Shown here piece after piece: positions 9,700-18,903 of a stretch of 44,243 nucleotides of DNA. This DNA comes from Opitutales bacterium. Its GTDB lineage: Bacteria > Verrucomicrobiota > Verrucomicrobiia > Opitutales > Seribacteraceae. Position 1 is the first letter of the stretch, and each line of letters starts with the position of its first letter. Made by a program: the position numbers and the translations under genes. The stretch lies in the NCBI GenBank assembly GCA_029251885.1, contig JAQXCL010000062.1, forward strand, positions 1-44,243. The letters run 5' to 3'. A model generated the notes under the pieces. The model made no database searches. It saw only the letters and a program-made list of their open reading frames with translations, and had not been told where the DNA came from.

Positions 9700-11115
9700 T
9701 TACAAGTACATGCTGTCGTAAATGTCGGCTATCTTTCGAATAGCCAAAGCAAAAGCTGCTGTTCTGCGGTCTTTGATTTTTGGATTTGAGCTATGTATTT
9801 CCTTAATTTCTTGATAGGCTTCGCACATCGTATCTTCTAAGCCTGAACGAACTAAGGTAAGTTCATCGGGACCCTTTAGCAAATCGGCCTTGGCCTTTGG
9901 ATCAAGAGGTTTATCTATGCCCGACTCGATTAATCTTACAATTTTAGCGCCTTGAGCCTCGACAAATCTTCGGTCCATTCTACCAAATCTGACATGGGAT
10001 AAATTCTTTAGCCATTCAAAGTAGGAAACGGTTACCCCACCTGCATTCAAGTAGGCATCTGGAATGATAAAAATACCTTTTTCCCGAAGAATTTTGTCTC
10101 CATCAAAAGTAACTGGCCCATTCGCAGCTTCAGCAATTACTCGAGCCTGGATTCGGGGAGCATTTTCTTTGGATATTACACCTTCAAGGGCGGCTGGGAT
10201 TAATATGTCACATGGTAGCTCAAGAGCTTCCTTGCCGTTTTTAAAATATCTGCCAGTGGCAAATCCTTCTAGTTTTCCGTGTTCTGATTTATATTGATAG
10301 ACAGCCTCAGTTGAAAGTCCTTCTTCGCAAACTAAGGCTCCGTCGCGTTCGATTACTCCAACAATAAGGGCTCCATCTTCCTCCTCTAGAAATTTGGCTG
10401 CATGATAACCAACATTACCTAATCCTTGTACGATAATTTTTTTCCCCTCTAGATTGCCTTCCAAACCAGCGCTTTTAAGGTCATCTGAGTGTCGGAAGAA
10501 TTCCTGAATACCGTATTGTACTCCTCTACCGGTTGCCTCTATTCGACCTTGAACCCCTCCACAATGCACTGGTTTTCCTGTTACACAAGCACGAGCATTT
10601 ATTTCGTTGGGGTGAAGCTTTTGGTATTCATCGGCAATCCAAGACATCATGCGTTGCCCTGTGCCCATGTCGGGAGCTGGAACATTGATTCCTGGCCCAA
10701 GCAAGCCTCGTTTGTCTAATTCTTGAGCAAATCGGCGAGTAATGTGTTCCAATTCTTCTAACGAATAATTTTTAGGATCGATGCTAAGTGCACCTTTTGA
10801 TCCAGCAAAAGGAACATTTACAATCGAACATTTGTAGGTCATCAACGCAGCCAATGCCTCGACTTCTTGTTGGTCGGCAAAGGGTGCATAACGTATGCCT
10901 CCTTTAGCAGGAAGGGCATGCTCACTGTGAGTGGCCCGCCAACCAGTGAAAATTTCGTATCCGCCGTTTAGTTCTACACCAAACTTCATCTCGCAAACTG
11001 CGTTGCAGGTGCGTATTTGCCTAGCCAACCCCTTGGGTAAATCCATGGCTTCAGCAGCCAGGTTGAAACTCTTGTTGACGCTTTCTAGAAATGAAAGATC
11101 TTTATTTGGTGACAT
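9700..11115 (-). CDS. gdhA: Glu/Leu/Phe/Val dehydrogenase (glutamate dehydrogenase-like)
   Basis: Start taken at ATG 11115 (MSPNKDL). PAKGGIRYAPFADQQEVEALAALMTYKCSIVNVPFAGSKGAL, GPGINVPAPDMGTG, VQGLGNVGYHAA. Confidence 0.93.
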   Translation of the reverse strand: MSPNKDLSFLESVNKSFNLAAEAMDLPKGLARQIRTCNAVCEMKFGVELNGGYEIFTGWRATHSEHALPAKGGIRYAPFADQQEVEALAALMTYKCSIVNVPFAGSKGALSIDPKNYSLEELEHITRRFAQELDKRGLLGPGINVPAPDMGTGQRMMSWIADEYQKLHPNEINARACVTGKPVHCGGVQGRIEATGRGVQYGIQEFFRHSDDLKSAGLEGNLEGKKIIVQGLGNVGYHAAKFLEEEDGALIVGVIERDGALVCEEGLSTEAVYQYKSEHGKLEGFATGRYFKNGKEALELPCDILIPAALEGVISKENAPRIQARVIAEAANGPVTFDGDKILREKGIFIIPDAYLNAGGVTVSYFEWLKNLSHVRFGRMDRRFVEAQGAKIVRLIESGIDKPLDPKAKADLLKGPDELTLVRSGLEDTMCEAYQEIKEIHSSNPKIKDRRTAAFALAIRKIADIYDSMYL

Positions 11116-11190
11116 GTTCGGTTTTCTTAACGAAAACCGTGAGGCAAGCAATGTCTAAGTTTTAATAAAATTAATGCTGGCCGTAATTAG

Positions 11191-11225
11191 AAAAAAATTG
11201 CCTTGGGTAATCCTCCCAAGGCAAT
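11191..11225 (-). terminator. Rho-independent terminator downstream of the RRM gene
   Basis: On the minus strand ATTGCCTTGGG-AGGATTA-CCCAAGGCAAT (perfect 11-bp stem, 7-nt loop) ending in a T-run (A7 at 11191-11197 on +), just after the RRM stop. Confidence 0.9.
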
Positions 11226-11230
11226 AAACA

Positions 11231-11476
11231 CTATTCCTTAGGACGTGCTTCGTTTACCTTTAAGGGGCGTCCATTCATGTCGGTACCGTTCAACGCCTCA
11301 ATGGCTTGATTGGCTTCGTCATCGTTATTCATGGTAACAAACCCAAAACCTTTGGATCGTCCGGAAGGACGTTCTACGATAACGGATGCGCGATCGACGG
11401 TTCCATGTTCATTAAAGATGTCTGATAATTCTTGATCGCTAACGGACCAAGGAAGGTTTCCCACATAGATTTCCAT
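11231..11476 (-). CDS. Single-RRM RNA-binding protein
   Basis: MEIYVGNLPWSVSDQELSDIFNEHGTV...RSKGFGFVTMNNDDEANQAIEALNGTDMNGRPLKVNEA: RNP2 and RNP1 motifs. Confidence 0.96.
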   Translation of the reverse strand: MEIYVGNLPWSVSDQELSDIFNEHGTVDRASVIVERPSGRSKGFGFVTMNNDDEANQAIEALNGTDMNGRPLKVNEARPKE

Positions 11477-11708
11477 AATACTGATTGTCTTTATTTATTG
11501 ATAACATTGAAGTGCCGAGACTCATTTCGGTTGTTTGAAGTTTCTTTTACGAGTTAACGATTGAGCATTCAAAACCTCCATTTATCTGGGCATTATTAGG
11601 GATTTATAATGAGTGATTGTATGCATTTACGCAATAGCAAAGAATTAAGCAGGATGAAGAGGCTTTTTTATTGGTAGAAAGTAACTCGTAAGATAGCTTA
11701 ATAATTAC

Positions 11709-12143
11709 ATGATCAGGATAAGAAAAGTTTCCGAACAAACCGAAAAAGACTTGCTAGAAATTAATAATCTGATTCCTCAGCTTTCTCAATCAGCTAAACT
11801 TCTGACTAAAGCAGAATTCACATCTCTTCTCAACGCTGAGTCCACTCATCTCTATTTTGCAGAAGACAATGAGCAAGTCCTTGGCATGCTGAGTCTCGTA
11901 ACCTTCCAAATACCTACAGGATTACGTGGGTGGGTAGAGGATGTAGTTGTGGGTACTAAAGCACGTGGGAAAGGGGTTGGTAAATTACTTGTCATGCATG
12001 CATTAAAGGAAGCACAAAAAATGGGTGTGTTGACGATTGATCTCACTTCTCGTCCAAGTCGTGATGTTGCCAATCGACTCTACCAATCTGTGGGCTTTTC
12101 TGCACGAGTAACAAATGTTTATCGGTTCAAGCATGTTCGTTAA
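11709..12143 (+). CDS. GNAT family N-acetyltransferase
   Basis: WVEDVVVGTKARGKGVGKLLVMHALKEAQKMGV: acetyl-CoA binding motif A. Confidence 0.92.
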   Translation: MIRIRKVSEQTEKDLLEINNLIPQLSQSAKLLTKAEFTSLLNAESTHLYFAEDNEQVLGMLSLVTFQIPTGLRGWVEDVVVGTKARGKGVGKLLVMHALKEAQKMGVLTIDLTSRPSRDVANRLYQSVGFSARVTNVYRFKHVR

Positions 12144-13698
12144 ATCCACAAAGTGCCTTGGGTTGGTGAGCAACTTTCGGTTAATCTGGTTACCTTTAAT
12201 TTGTATTACTTATTTTAAAAAGCCTGGATTTGCTAATGCCGATATGGACTTTCTTTTATCCATTGATGCAAGATCAATTGAGAGCAGCGGGGTTTCAAGG
12301 TGGCTAGAGAATAAGTATCCTCAGATGAGTCAATGGGCAGACAATTTTGACCGTGATTTAGATCAAGATCGTGAAATTCTTAATGCCATGGGTTTGAGGC
12401 AAAATGATTTTACTCATTTTACTGCTTTGATTAATGGAATAGATGCGTTGGCTGATTCTAATAATTCTAATCAGTTATCTTTTTCTGATCTTTTTTTATC
12501 CATCAATATAATGGCTGATAAACCGATGGATCTGCCTCGTTTTTTATCTTGGTTCAAAACGCAACTAAGGGACAAATTTACGACGGGCGTAGCTCAAAAT
12601 TTTAACTTAGGGGAAGTTTTAACTGAAAAGTCTTTAAAATTCATTTTACCCATTAGTAAATTTTACCAATCGGTAGAGCAGAACGAATCTCAACTGGTTT
12701 TGGATATGAATTTGTCCGTTGATATTACTCTCGATGGAAACAGAACAATGATACATGCCTTGGTTTCCCGTTCTAATGATTATCTTGGTGGAAGTTTTGA
12801 TGTAAGCGAAAAGAGAATTCCTTTGCTCAATAATTTACCTGATGATCGCCAAATTTCTTTTTATTTCAAATTGCCAGATTCTCTTCGTGAAAAAATAGTG
12901 GGTAATGATAAGATTTCGGATCCCTTGATTAATGCTTTTGCTGGGGTTCACGAAATTGCATGGGGAGTAGCTTTTCGGGATGAATCCATATCTTTAGAAC
13001 TTTTGTTCGAGTGTTTAGATGAAGTTTCAGCAAACGGATTAAACACATTGTATCAAGGTTCTTTAGGTATGGCTCAACTGGTACTTGCTCAGGAACCCAA
13101 GGCTCGTGCTGCCCTTATTGCGTTGCGATACATGAATTCCGGAATAAGAGAAAATTGTCTCCATTTAAGCATGGAGTTAAATTCTTCAGTTATTGCTGAA
13201 GTCGTATCAGCGTCTGTATCCGCGCTTTCTCCTATGCCTCCAATAGAAATTACTAAAATTGGTGCGAGAAGGTTAGAAGGTTCACCTGCACCTAATTTGT
13301 TTCTTCCCATGCTCAGCGGTGGACATTTTGACTTAGCTCAACAGAAAGGAAAAGTAGTTGTGCTTGGGTTTTGGGCTACTTGGTCTGGGCCTTCAATCCG
13401 TAATCTGCCTTTTTTATTAGAGGCAACCAGCGAATTTAATTCCTCTGAATTAAAACTTGTAAGCGTTAATCAGGATGCTTCTAGGGAAGAGTTATTAGAA
13501 TTTATTGATCAGTATAACATGCATGAGTTATCAATTTTGTTAGATGAAAATTCTTCAGCCTATGATGCCTTTGATGTAAAAGGATTGCCCCATACTGTGG
13601 TGATTGATCAAGATGGTCTAGTACATGATGTTGCCGTTGGCTTTTCCCCATTTCAGGGATCTGACTTAAAAAGAATGCTTACCAAATTAATTAAATAA
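12133..13698 (+). CDS. Exported/anchored large protein with C-terminal TlpA-like thioredoxin-fold domain lacking CxxC
   Basis: Start at 12133 or 12115, overlapping the GNAT stop. C-terminal GGHFDLAQQKGKVVVLGFWATWSGPSIRNLPFLLEA...KGLPHTVVIDQDGLV is thioredoxin-like with SGPS at the redox site. Confidence 0.85.
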   Translation: MFVKSTKCLGLVSNFRLIWLPLICITYFKKPGFANADMDFLLSIDARSIESSGVSRWLENKYPQMSQWADNFDRDLDQDREILNAMGLRQNDFTHFTALINGIDALADSNNSNQLSFSDLFLSINIMADKPMDLPRFLSWFKTQLRDKFTTGVAQNFNLGEVLTEKSLKFILPISKFYQSVEQNESQLVLDMNLSVDITLDGNRTMIHALVSRSNDYLGGSFDVSEKRIPLLNNLPDDRQISFYFKLPDSLREKIVGNDKISDPLINAFAGVHEIAWGVAFRDESISLELLFECLDEVSANGLNTLYQGSLGMAQLVLAQEPKARAALIALRYMNSGIRENCLHLSMELNSSVIAEVVSASVSALSPMPPIEITKIGARRLEGSPAPNLFLPMLSGGHFDLAQQKGKVVVLGFWATWSGPSIRNLPFLLEATSEFNSSELKLVSVNQDASREELLEFIDQYNMHELSILLDENSSAYDAFDVKGLPHTVVIDQDGLVHDVAVGFSPFQGSDLKRMLTKLIK

Positions 13699-13851
13699 TT
13701 CTACCGAGTATCAAGTCGTGTTCTGAAATATTAAGTTCTTGGTGAGGGTTAGTTCGCGAGAATTTCAAATTTAATTTGTCCAAAGTTTGAAGTCGTTGGC
13801 TATGGAATAGTTGTTCCGCAATTATACATATAACGCCAAAAGGATAAATAG

Positions 13852-14529
13852 ATGATGATGAAAATTAATGATTTCCAGAAGTACAAAGCAACTTTGTTAA
13901 TACCTTACGACCAATACTTTAGTCTAATTTATGACACAAAATATTTATTGGAGGCACGACTTAGCTCGGGTCGAATTTTTGTGGCTCATAAATATTTTTA
14001 CGGATGCAACCGCAGAAAGGCTGTAGAAAAAGCAACTGATTGGTATTCAAAAGATTTACGAGAGGTATTGGGCCCCCCTAGTCAAATAATGATGATCGAC
14101 GATCCTATGGAGGAAGTAATTTATGAAGAGGGTTTTGTCTGTACCGATCTCCGAAATAAATACTTGGATGAACCGACCATTGATCGATTGCTCAACGAGG
14201 CAGGTGGAGACCTAGGGCGTGATAATACAACCGGGACGGAAAGCCATCCGACTTGCAGTGTAAAAAGGCTGCGCCGTCGTAGAAAACAAGAAGTTCGACT
14301 AACCGACCGATTGACTCAGTCTCCGAGTGGGGTAATTTATTACCGCATGACTGAGTTCCATAAAGGTAATTCTGGTAGAACAAAATCTCGTAAGGTCAAA
14401 CTTGCATCAAAATCTTTAGTGAAGGCTCGAAAAGAGATCATCCGTAGAGGATTGGATAGATTGGAGAAAGGTTCTCTCGGAAATGTGTCTGATTTTAGGA
14501 ATGTTTCATTCACTTCTAAAGCCGCATAG
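13852..14529 (+). CDS. Orphan basic protein; C-terminus resembles the arm-type/AP2-like beta-sheet DNA-binding pattern
   Basis: 225-aa ORF; C-terminal SPSGVIYYRMTEFHKGNSGRTKSRKVKLASKSLVKARKEIIRRGLDRL is similar in pattern to integrase arm-binding N-domains; no family recognised with confidence. Confidence 0.6.
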   Translation: MMMKINDFQKYKATLLIPYDQYFSLIYDTKYLLEARLSSGRIFVAHKYFYGCNRRKAVEKATDWYSKDLREVLGPPSQIMMIDDPMEEVIYEEGFVCTDLRNKYLDEPTIDRLLNEAGGDLGRDNTTGTESHPTCSVKRLRRRRKQEVRLTDRLTQSPSGVIYYRMTEFHKGNSGRTKSRKVKLASKSLVKARKEIIRRGLDRLEKGSLGNVSDFRNVSFTSKAA

Positions 14530-14544
14530 CGTACATATTTTTTC

Positions 14545-15078
14545 TTGATGAGTTCTAATCTTCCAGACCGTTCATCCGAATTGGTACAATTGATGATGAA
14601 GCATCAAAGAAAGTTGTTAAGTTATATAATGACTTTAGTGCCTTCTCGCTCAGATGCGGAAGATATTCTTCAAGAAGCAAGCCTGACTATTTGTGAGAAG
14701 TTTTCAGATTACACTTCAGGAACGAACTTTTATTCATGGGCTTGTCAAATTGCTTATTGGAAAGTTCGTGCCGCCCGCAAAAAGTACGCCACCTCTAAGG
14801 TTATTTTTAACGAGGAAGTGTTTGAGGTCATCTCTCAAACTCGTGTAGAAATGGAGGAGGTGCTTGACCACCGACATCGGGCACTTTCTAAATGTTTACA
14901 AAAATTAAACGAAAGGGACCGGCGTATGGTGTTAATACGCTATGAATCTGGGCATAATGTAAAAGCTGCAGCTCAAGCCTGCGGTCGCACAATTCAAGGT
15001 GCATACAAGGCCCTGACGCGAATAAGAAAAACTTTGCACGATTGTGTGAGCTTAGAGGTCAGCATGGAAACCCCTTGA
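14545..15078 (+). CDS. ECF-type RNA polymerase sigma factor (gvs1/TIGR02989-like)
   Basis: MTLVPSRSDAEDILQEASLTICEKF...FYSWACQIAYWKVRAARKK...LNERDRRMVLIRYESGHNVKAAAQACGRTIQGAYKALTRIRKTL. Confidence 0.9.
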   Translation: MMSSNLPDRSSELVQLMMKHQRKLLSYIMTLVPSRSDAEDILQEASLTICEKFSDYTSGTNFYSWACQIAYWKVRAARKKYATSKVIFNEEVFEVISQTRVEMEEVLDHRHRALSKCLQKLNERDRRMVLIRYESGHNVKAAAQACGRTIQGAYKALTRIRKTLHDCVSLEVSMETP

Positions 15079-16745
15079 TGAGCTTAAGCGATTTAGAAAT
15101 CATCGAGTTGTACGAATTACTCGATCGATTGGTTGAGAGGAACCTTTCCTACGAGCAGAAACGACGCTTAGAAGATTGGCTTAGTAAATCTGACGAGGCC
15201 CGCCGCATCTATGTTTCTTTTGTCGATATGTCAGTGAGCTTGAGTAGCTATGCAGATGAAAGCTTATCTGTTAAAGAAGAGCCTGAGAATCGTAGCCAAA
15301 TTGTGAAATTTATTAATTTTGTTCAACCCTGGCTACCAATGGCTGCGGTATTGGTTGTCGGAGTATATCTTTACTCGAATCTTTCCCTCAGTTCTTTTAG
15401 CGGGAATGATACAAGTGGACTTGTTGTTCAAAAAAGTTCTTCCGTACCAGAATACAAAAGCTTGTATAATTCAGATCGAACTTCTCCTGTCGCCGTGCTT
15501 ACTAAATCCGTGGGGTTGCAGTGGTCTTCGAATACGAATAATCGCCCAGAGCTTGGCTCTGCACTTGAGCCCGGTGTTTTCGAGATAAAAAGGGGAATGG
15601 CCCAATTGGAGTTTATGCAAGGAGCTACTGCGATATTGGAAGGCCCGGCAGATGCTAAACTAATTAATGACAATGCTGTATCTATAAGATTAGGTAAGTT
15701 ACGGGCTCATGTTCCAAAAGTAGCAATTGGCTTTAGCGTTGATCTTCCAATGGGCCGGGTAGTCGACTTGGGTACAGATTTCGGGGTCGAGGTTCATCCA
15801 GAGGGTTCGGCTGAGGTTTTTGTTTACAGAGGTAAGGTTCAGTACAAAGGCGTCGATTTTGAGGGAAATGAAGTGTTTAATGAGCTTTCAGGGGGCGAGG
15901 CGATTTATTTAGATTCCTTTGGGATTTCAACACCATTAGATATGCCTTCTGGAAATTTCCTTGGAACTGCTGACTTAGCTTTTCGCTCTTTGGAAAACGC
16001 GCACAAGCGAAGATCCGCTTGGATGAAAAAAAGTAAAGAATTGGCGGCGGACCCTAACACATTGCTTTACTATGGCTTTGATGGACATGATTCTTGGTCT
16101 CGGGTTGTAAGGGACGAAACAAATCGTGCCAGCGGAGCCGGAGACGGTGCGGTAATTGGATGTAATTGGACAGAGGGTCGCTGGCCTGGCAAAGGTGCCT
16201 TGGAATTTGCCCAAGATAATGACCGGGTATGCTTAAATCTTAATAAGTCTCTGAGGCAGGCGACATTAGTAGCCTGGGTGCGGCTCAATGGATTGGGGGC
16301 CAATGGCGCACCTCTGGTCTTTTCAAAACCTCATTTAGATGGTGCGATTGGATGGTCTGTGAACTCATCCGGTAAACTTGTGCTTGAAGTTAAAACATCC
16401 AATTTAATAGAAACCTATGAATCTGCTGTGGCTTTTCCTCCGGATCGTCTTGGAAAGTGGGTTCATTTGGCTACTACTTTTGATGCGGAGAAAAAATGGG
16501 TAAATCATTTTATCAACGGGCGTTCATTTAGTCGTGAGAAAATAAACCAGGCTAATTCAATCTCTTTGAAAAAAGGTTTATTAGGACATTTCCAAGCATT
16601 CCCCGACCGTAACCCTAAGCTTTCTCTTAGAGGATCTATCGACGAGTTTGCAATTTTTGCATCAGTTTGGGATGAAGGAATAATTCGAGAGCTTTTTGAA
16701 GTTGGTCGTCCTCAAGGATTTAAGCCAGAGCCCCATTTGCCCTAA
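15078..16745 (+). CDS. FecR-domain transmembrane protein with C-terminal LamG/concanavalin-like domain (putative sigma partner)
   Basis: ATG at 15078 overlaps the sigma stop (TGATG). TM segment WLPMAAVLVVGVYLYSNL; FecR-like FSVDLPMGRVVDLGTDFGVEVHPEGSAEVFVYRGKV; LamG-like LVAWVRLNGLGANG...WVHLATTFDAEKKWVNHFINGR. Confidence 0.87.
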   Translation: MSLSDLEIIELYELLDRLVERNLSYEQKRRLEDWLSKSDEARRIYVSFVDMSVSLSSYADESLSVKEEPENRSQIVKFINFVQPWLPMAAVLVVGVYLYSNLSLSSFSGNDTSGLVVQKSSSVPEYKSLYNSDRTSPVAVLTKSVGLQWSSNTNNRPELGSALEPGVFEIKRGMAQLEFMQGATAILEGPADAKLINDNAVSIRLGKLRAHVPKVAIGFSVDLPMGRVVDLGTDFGVEVHPEGSAEVFVYRGKVQYKGVDFEGNEVFNELSGGEAIYLDSFGISTPLDMPSGNFLGTADLAFRSLENAHKRRSAWMKKSKELAADPNTLLYYGFDGHDSWSRVVRDETNRASGAGDGAVIGCNWTEGRWPGKGALEFAQDNDRVCLNLNKSLRQATLVAWVRLNGLGANGAPLVFSKPHLDGAIGWSVNSSGKLVLEVKTSNLIETYESAVAFPPDRLGKWVHLATTFDAEKKWVNHFINGRSFSREKINQANSISLKKGLLGHFQAFPDRNPKLSLRGSIDEFAIFASVWDEGIIRELFEVGRPQGFKPEPHLP

Positions 16746-16765
16746 TGGAAGAAAAGGGTTTGCCT

Positions 16766-17764
16766 TTAAAACCGGGTACTTGCTAGTCCCTGTAATCCAT
16801 GACCTAAATGGGCTGGATGTATCAGTTCCCTTAATGCAAGCATTTTGGCGTCCATTGGTCCTTCACTTTCCCTGAAGATACGCTGAATAGAAGAAGTTGA
16901 ATATTTTAACAAAAAAGATTCCTGGCTCATACGAATTGAAGGGCTGAATCCATTTTCTTTCAAACAGTGTTCCAAAATATCCCAGCACAAATGACAAGTA
17001 AGGTCTTGTTCTCCAGGATGGTCGAGTAACTTGCTATTCATTTTTTGACGGTAGTATCCTCTTGCAGTACCTTCTGGTCGATCTTGCATGAGAATATTTT
17101 GATCAAGTCCGTAATCAAAAGTTAGAAAAACTCCTTTCCAGGATGGCGGATATAAAATTTTTTGCATCATGGACAATGATCCACATGGCCAATCAATAAG
17201 GTAGCCCTCTGTCGGATGGTGGGGGGGAGGGAAAGGAAGAGGCCCTTTTCTTTCCAAATCTAATTCTATGAGCTCGTCCCCTTCTAAGGTTACGAAAATC
17301 TCGAACCAGTCGTCTGCTTCTTGATGGTAGCGAAATCGTTTAAAGGGTTGAGCATCAAGTAACTCATTGCTGTAAATAATCGCTCGGTTCGGGACATTAA
17401 GCGTATCTCCTAAACGAATCACTCGTACCTGTTCAAAAGGATTCTCAATACCATCTAAAGTAGAAGACCCAGGCTCTGCACCGATTTCAACAAATGTAAA
17501 TAAACCAGGGTCATTTTCGCCCAGTAAGTTTGTGCAAGCTTCAACAATCAAACTTCCCCAGACACCGCCGAGGTTGGAAGAAGTATAAAAATCATTGTGT
17601 TTAAATTTGCCCACCCGATATTTAGAATTTTGATAGTATCCAATTTGGGGATCGTATAATACCCACTCTAAAAATTCGTCATAAGGCATTTGTTTTCGCC
17701 CATTCAATCTATCAACCAAGGAATTTGACGTTATTTTTGAAAGCTTTGGCGTTGTCGGGCACAT
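16766..17764 (-). CDS. SAM-dependent methyltransferase, MidA/NDUFAF7-like
   Basis: MPYDEFLEWVLYDPQIGYYQN...FTFVEIGAEPGSS...IIYSNELLDAQPFKRF...VFLTFDYGL. Confidence 0.82.
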   Translation of the reverse strand: MCPTTPKLSKITSNSLVDRLNGRKQMPYDEFLEWVLYDPQIGYYQNSKYRVGKFKHNDFYTSSNLGGVWGSLIVEACTNLLGENDPGLFTFVEIGAEPGSSTLDGIENPFEQVRVIRLGDTLNVPNRAIIYSNELLDAQPFKRFRYHQEADDWFEIFVTLEGDELIELDLERKGPLPFPPPHHPTEGYLIDWPCGSLSMMQKILYPPSWKGVFLTFDYGLDQNILMQDRPEGTARGYYRQKMNSKLLDHPGEQDLTCHLCWDILEHCLKENGFSPSIRMSQESFLLKYSTSSIQRIFRESEGPMDAKMLALRELIHPAHLGHGLQGLASTRF

Positions 17765-17810
17765 AGCTTTTGGGTACCTTGTTTTGCGTGAAACTCAAGC
17801 CAGCAATGTA

Positions 17811-18842
17811 ATGATTTTAGGAATTGAAAGTTCCTGTGATGAATCCGCTCTTTCCTTATTTTGTCCTCAACACGGTGTTGTAAATGAATGGATACACTCA
17901 CAAGTCATCAAGCATGCAGAGTACGGTGGAGTCGTGCCCGATTTAGCTGTTCGTCAACATTTGGACAACTTTTTCCCATTGCTTGATCAATTAGACCATG
18001 AATTTAAATTGCCTAGTAAAATTTCTAAAATTGCCGTTACTTGTGGTCCAGGGTTAATTGGCTGCCTCGGTGTTGGTCTGACTATTGCCAAGACTTTGGG
18101 GATGCTTTGGAGCATACCGGTGTACGGCGTGAATCATTTGAGAGGGCATGCCTATTCCCCATTTATGAGATCGAATGATCCAACCACTCGATGGACTAAA
18201 CACCTTCCGCATCTTGGATTATTAGTTTCAGGTGGGAATACCCTCTTGTTTGAAATTACCGAGGACCGATCGATAACTGTCATTGGAAGAACAAAAGACG
18301 ATGCTGCCGGGGAGGCATTAGATAAAGGTGCGAAACTTCTTGGCATTTCATATCCTGGTGGAGCGGAACTCGAGCAAATGGCAAAGAACGGAAATCCAAG
18401 AGCTTATTCCTTCCCACGAGCTTTTAAATCCAAAGAAGATCATGATTTCAGTTTTTCAGGACTTAAAACAAGCCTGCTTTATACCTTACAAAAAATGAGT
18501 GAGGTCGAGGTCGAGCGGAACCACTCGGACTTATGTGCTTCGTATCAAGAAGCTGCTATGGACCAATTGGGTCAAAAGTGTCTTAGGTTTTTAGGGAAGA
18601 AAAGATACCGTAGTTTTGGCTTATCAGGAGGGGTAGCTAATAACGAGAACTTGAGGGATCGACTCGGCAAAATCTGTCAGGAAAGAAATGTAATTTTTTT
18701 AGCTGCTGAAAAAAGGCATACTGGTGACAACGCTGCCATGATAGCTCATGCTGCACATCTTGACCCAAACGGATTGTGGTCTAATTTGCGAGGTGGACTA
18801 AACTTTAATCCGGGTCTAACTTTAGACGCTGCACCTATTTAA
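17811..18842 (+). CDS. tsaD: tRNA N6-adenosine threonylcarbamoyltransferase
   Basis: ILGIESSCDESALSLF, HSQVIKHAEYGGVVPDLAVRQH, NHLRGHAYSP, LGLLVSGGNTLLFEI, LSGGVANNENLRDRL. Start at ATG 17811 preferred over the upstream GTG. Confidence 0.97.
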   Translation: MILGIESSCDESALSLFCPQHGVVNEWIHSQVIKHAEYGGVVPDLAVRQHLDNFFPLLDQLDHEFKLPSKISKIAVTCGPGLIGCLGVGLTIAKTLGMLWSIPVYGVNHLRGHAYSPFMRSNDPTTRWTKHLPHLGLLVSGGNTLLFEITEDRSITVIGRTKDDAAGEALDKGAKLLGISYPGGAELEQMAKNGNPRAYSFPRAFKSKEDHDFSFSGLKTSLLYTLQKMSEVEVERNHSDLCASYQEAAMDQLGQKCLRFLGKKRYRSFGLSGGVANNENLRDRLGKICQERNVIFLAAEKRHTGDNAAMIAHAAHLDPNGLWSNLRGGLNFNPGLTLDAAPI

Positions 18843-18903
18843 TTGATTTTAAAATGCATTACTTGCCACACTTTACAAAATCCTTAGAAATAAATCATAC
18901 ATT

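Noticed and set aside
14328-14343. Perfect inverted repeat GGTAAT-TT-ATTACC
   Set aside because: Short, inside the coding region of the 225-aa orphan gene, and expected by chance at this length.
17221-17227. G7 homopolymer in the MidA-like gene
   Set aside because: Encodes in-frame proline-rich FPPPHHP, and runs of this length are unremarkable.
17764-17811. Short divergent region between the MidA-like gene and tsaD as a special regulatory switch
   Set aside because: Only a compact divergent intergenic spacer; no specific operator-like palindrome supports a claim.
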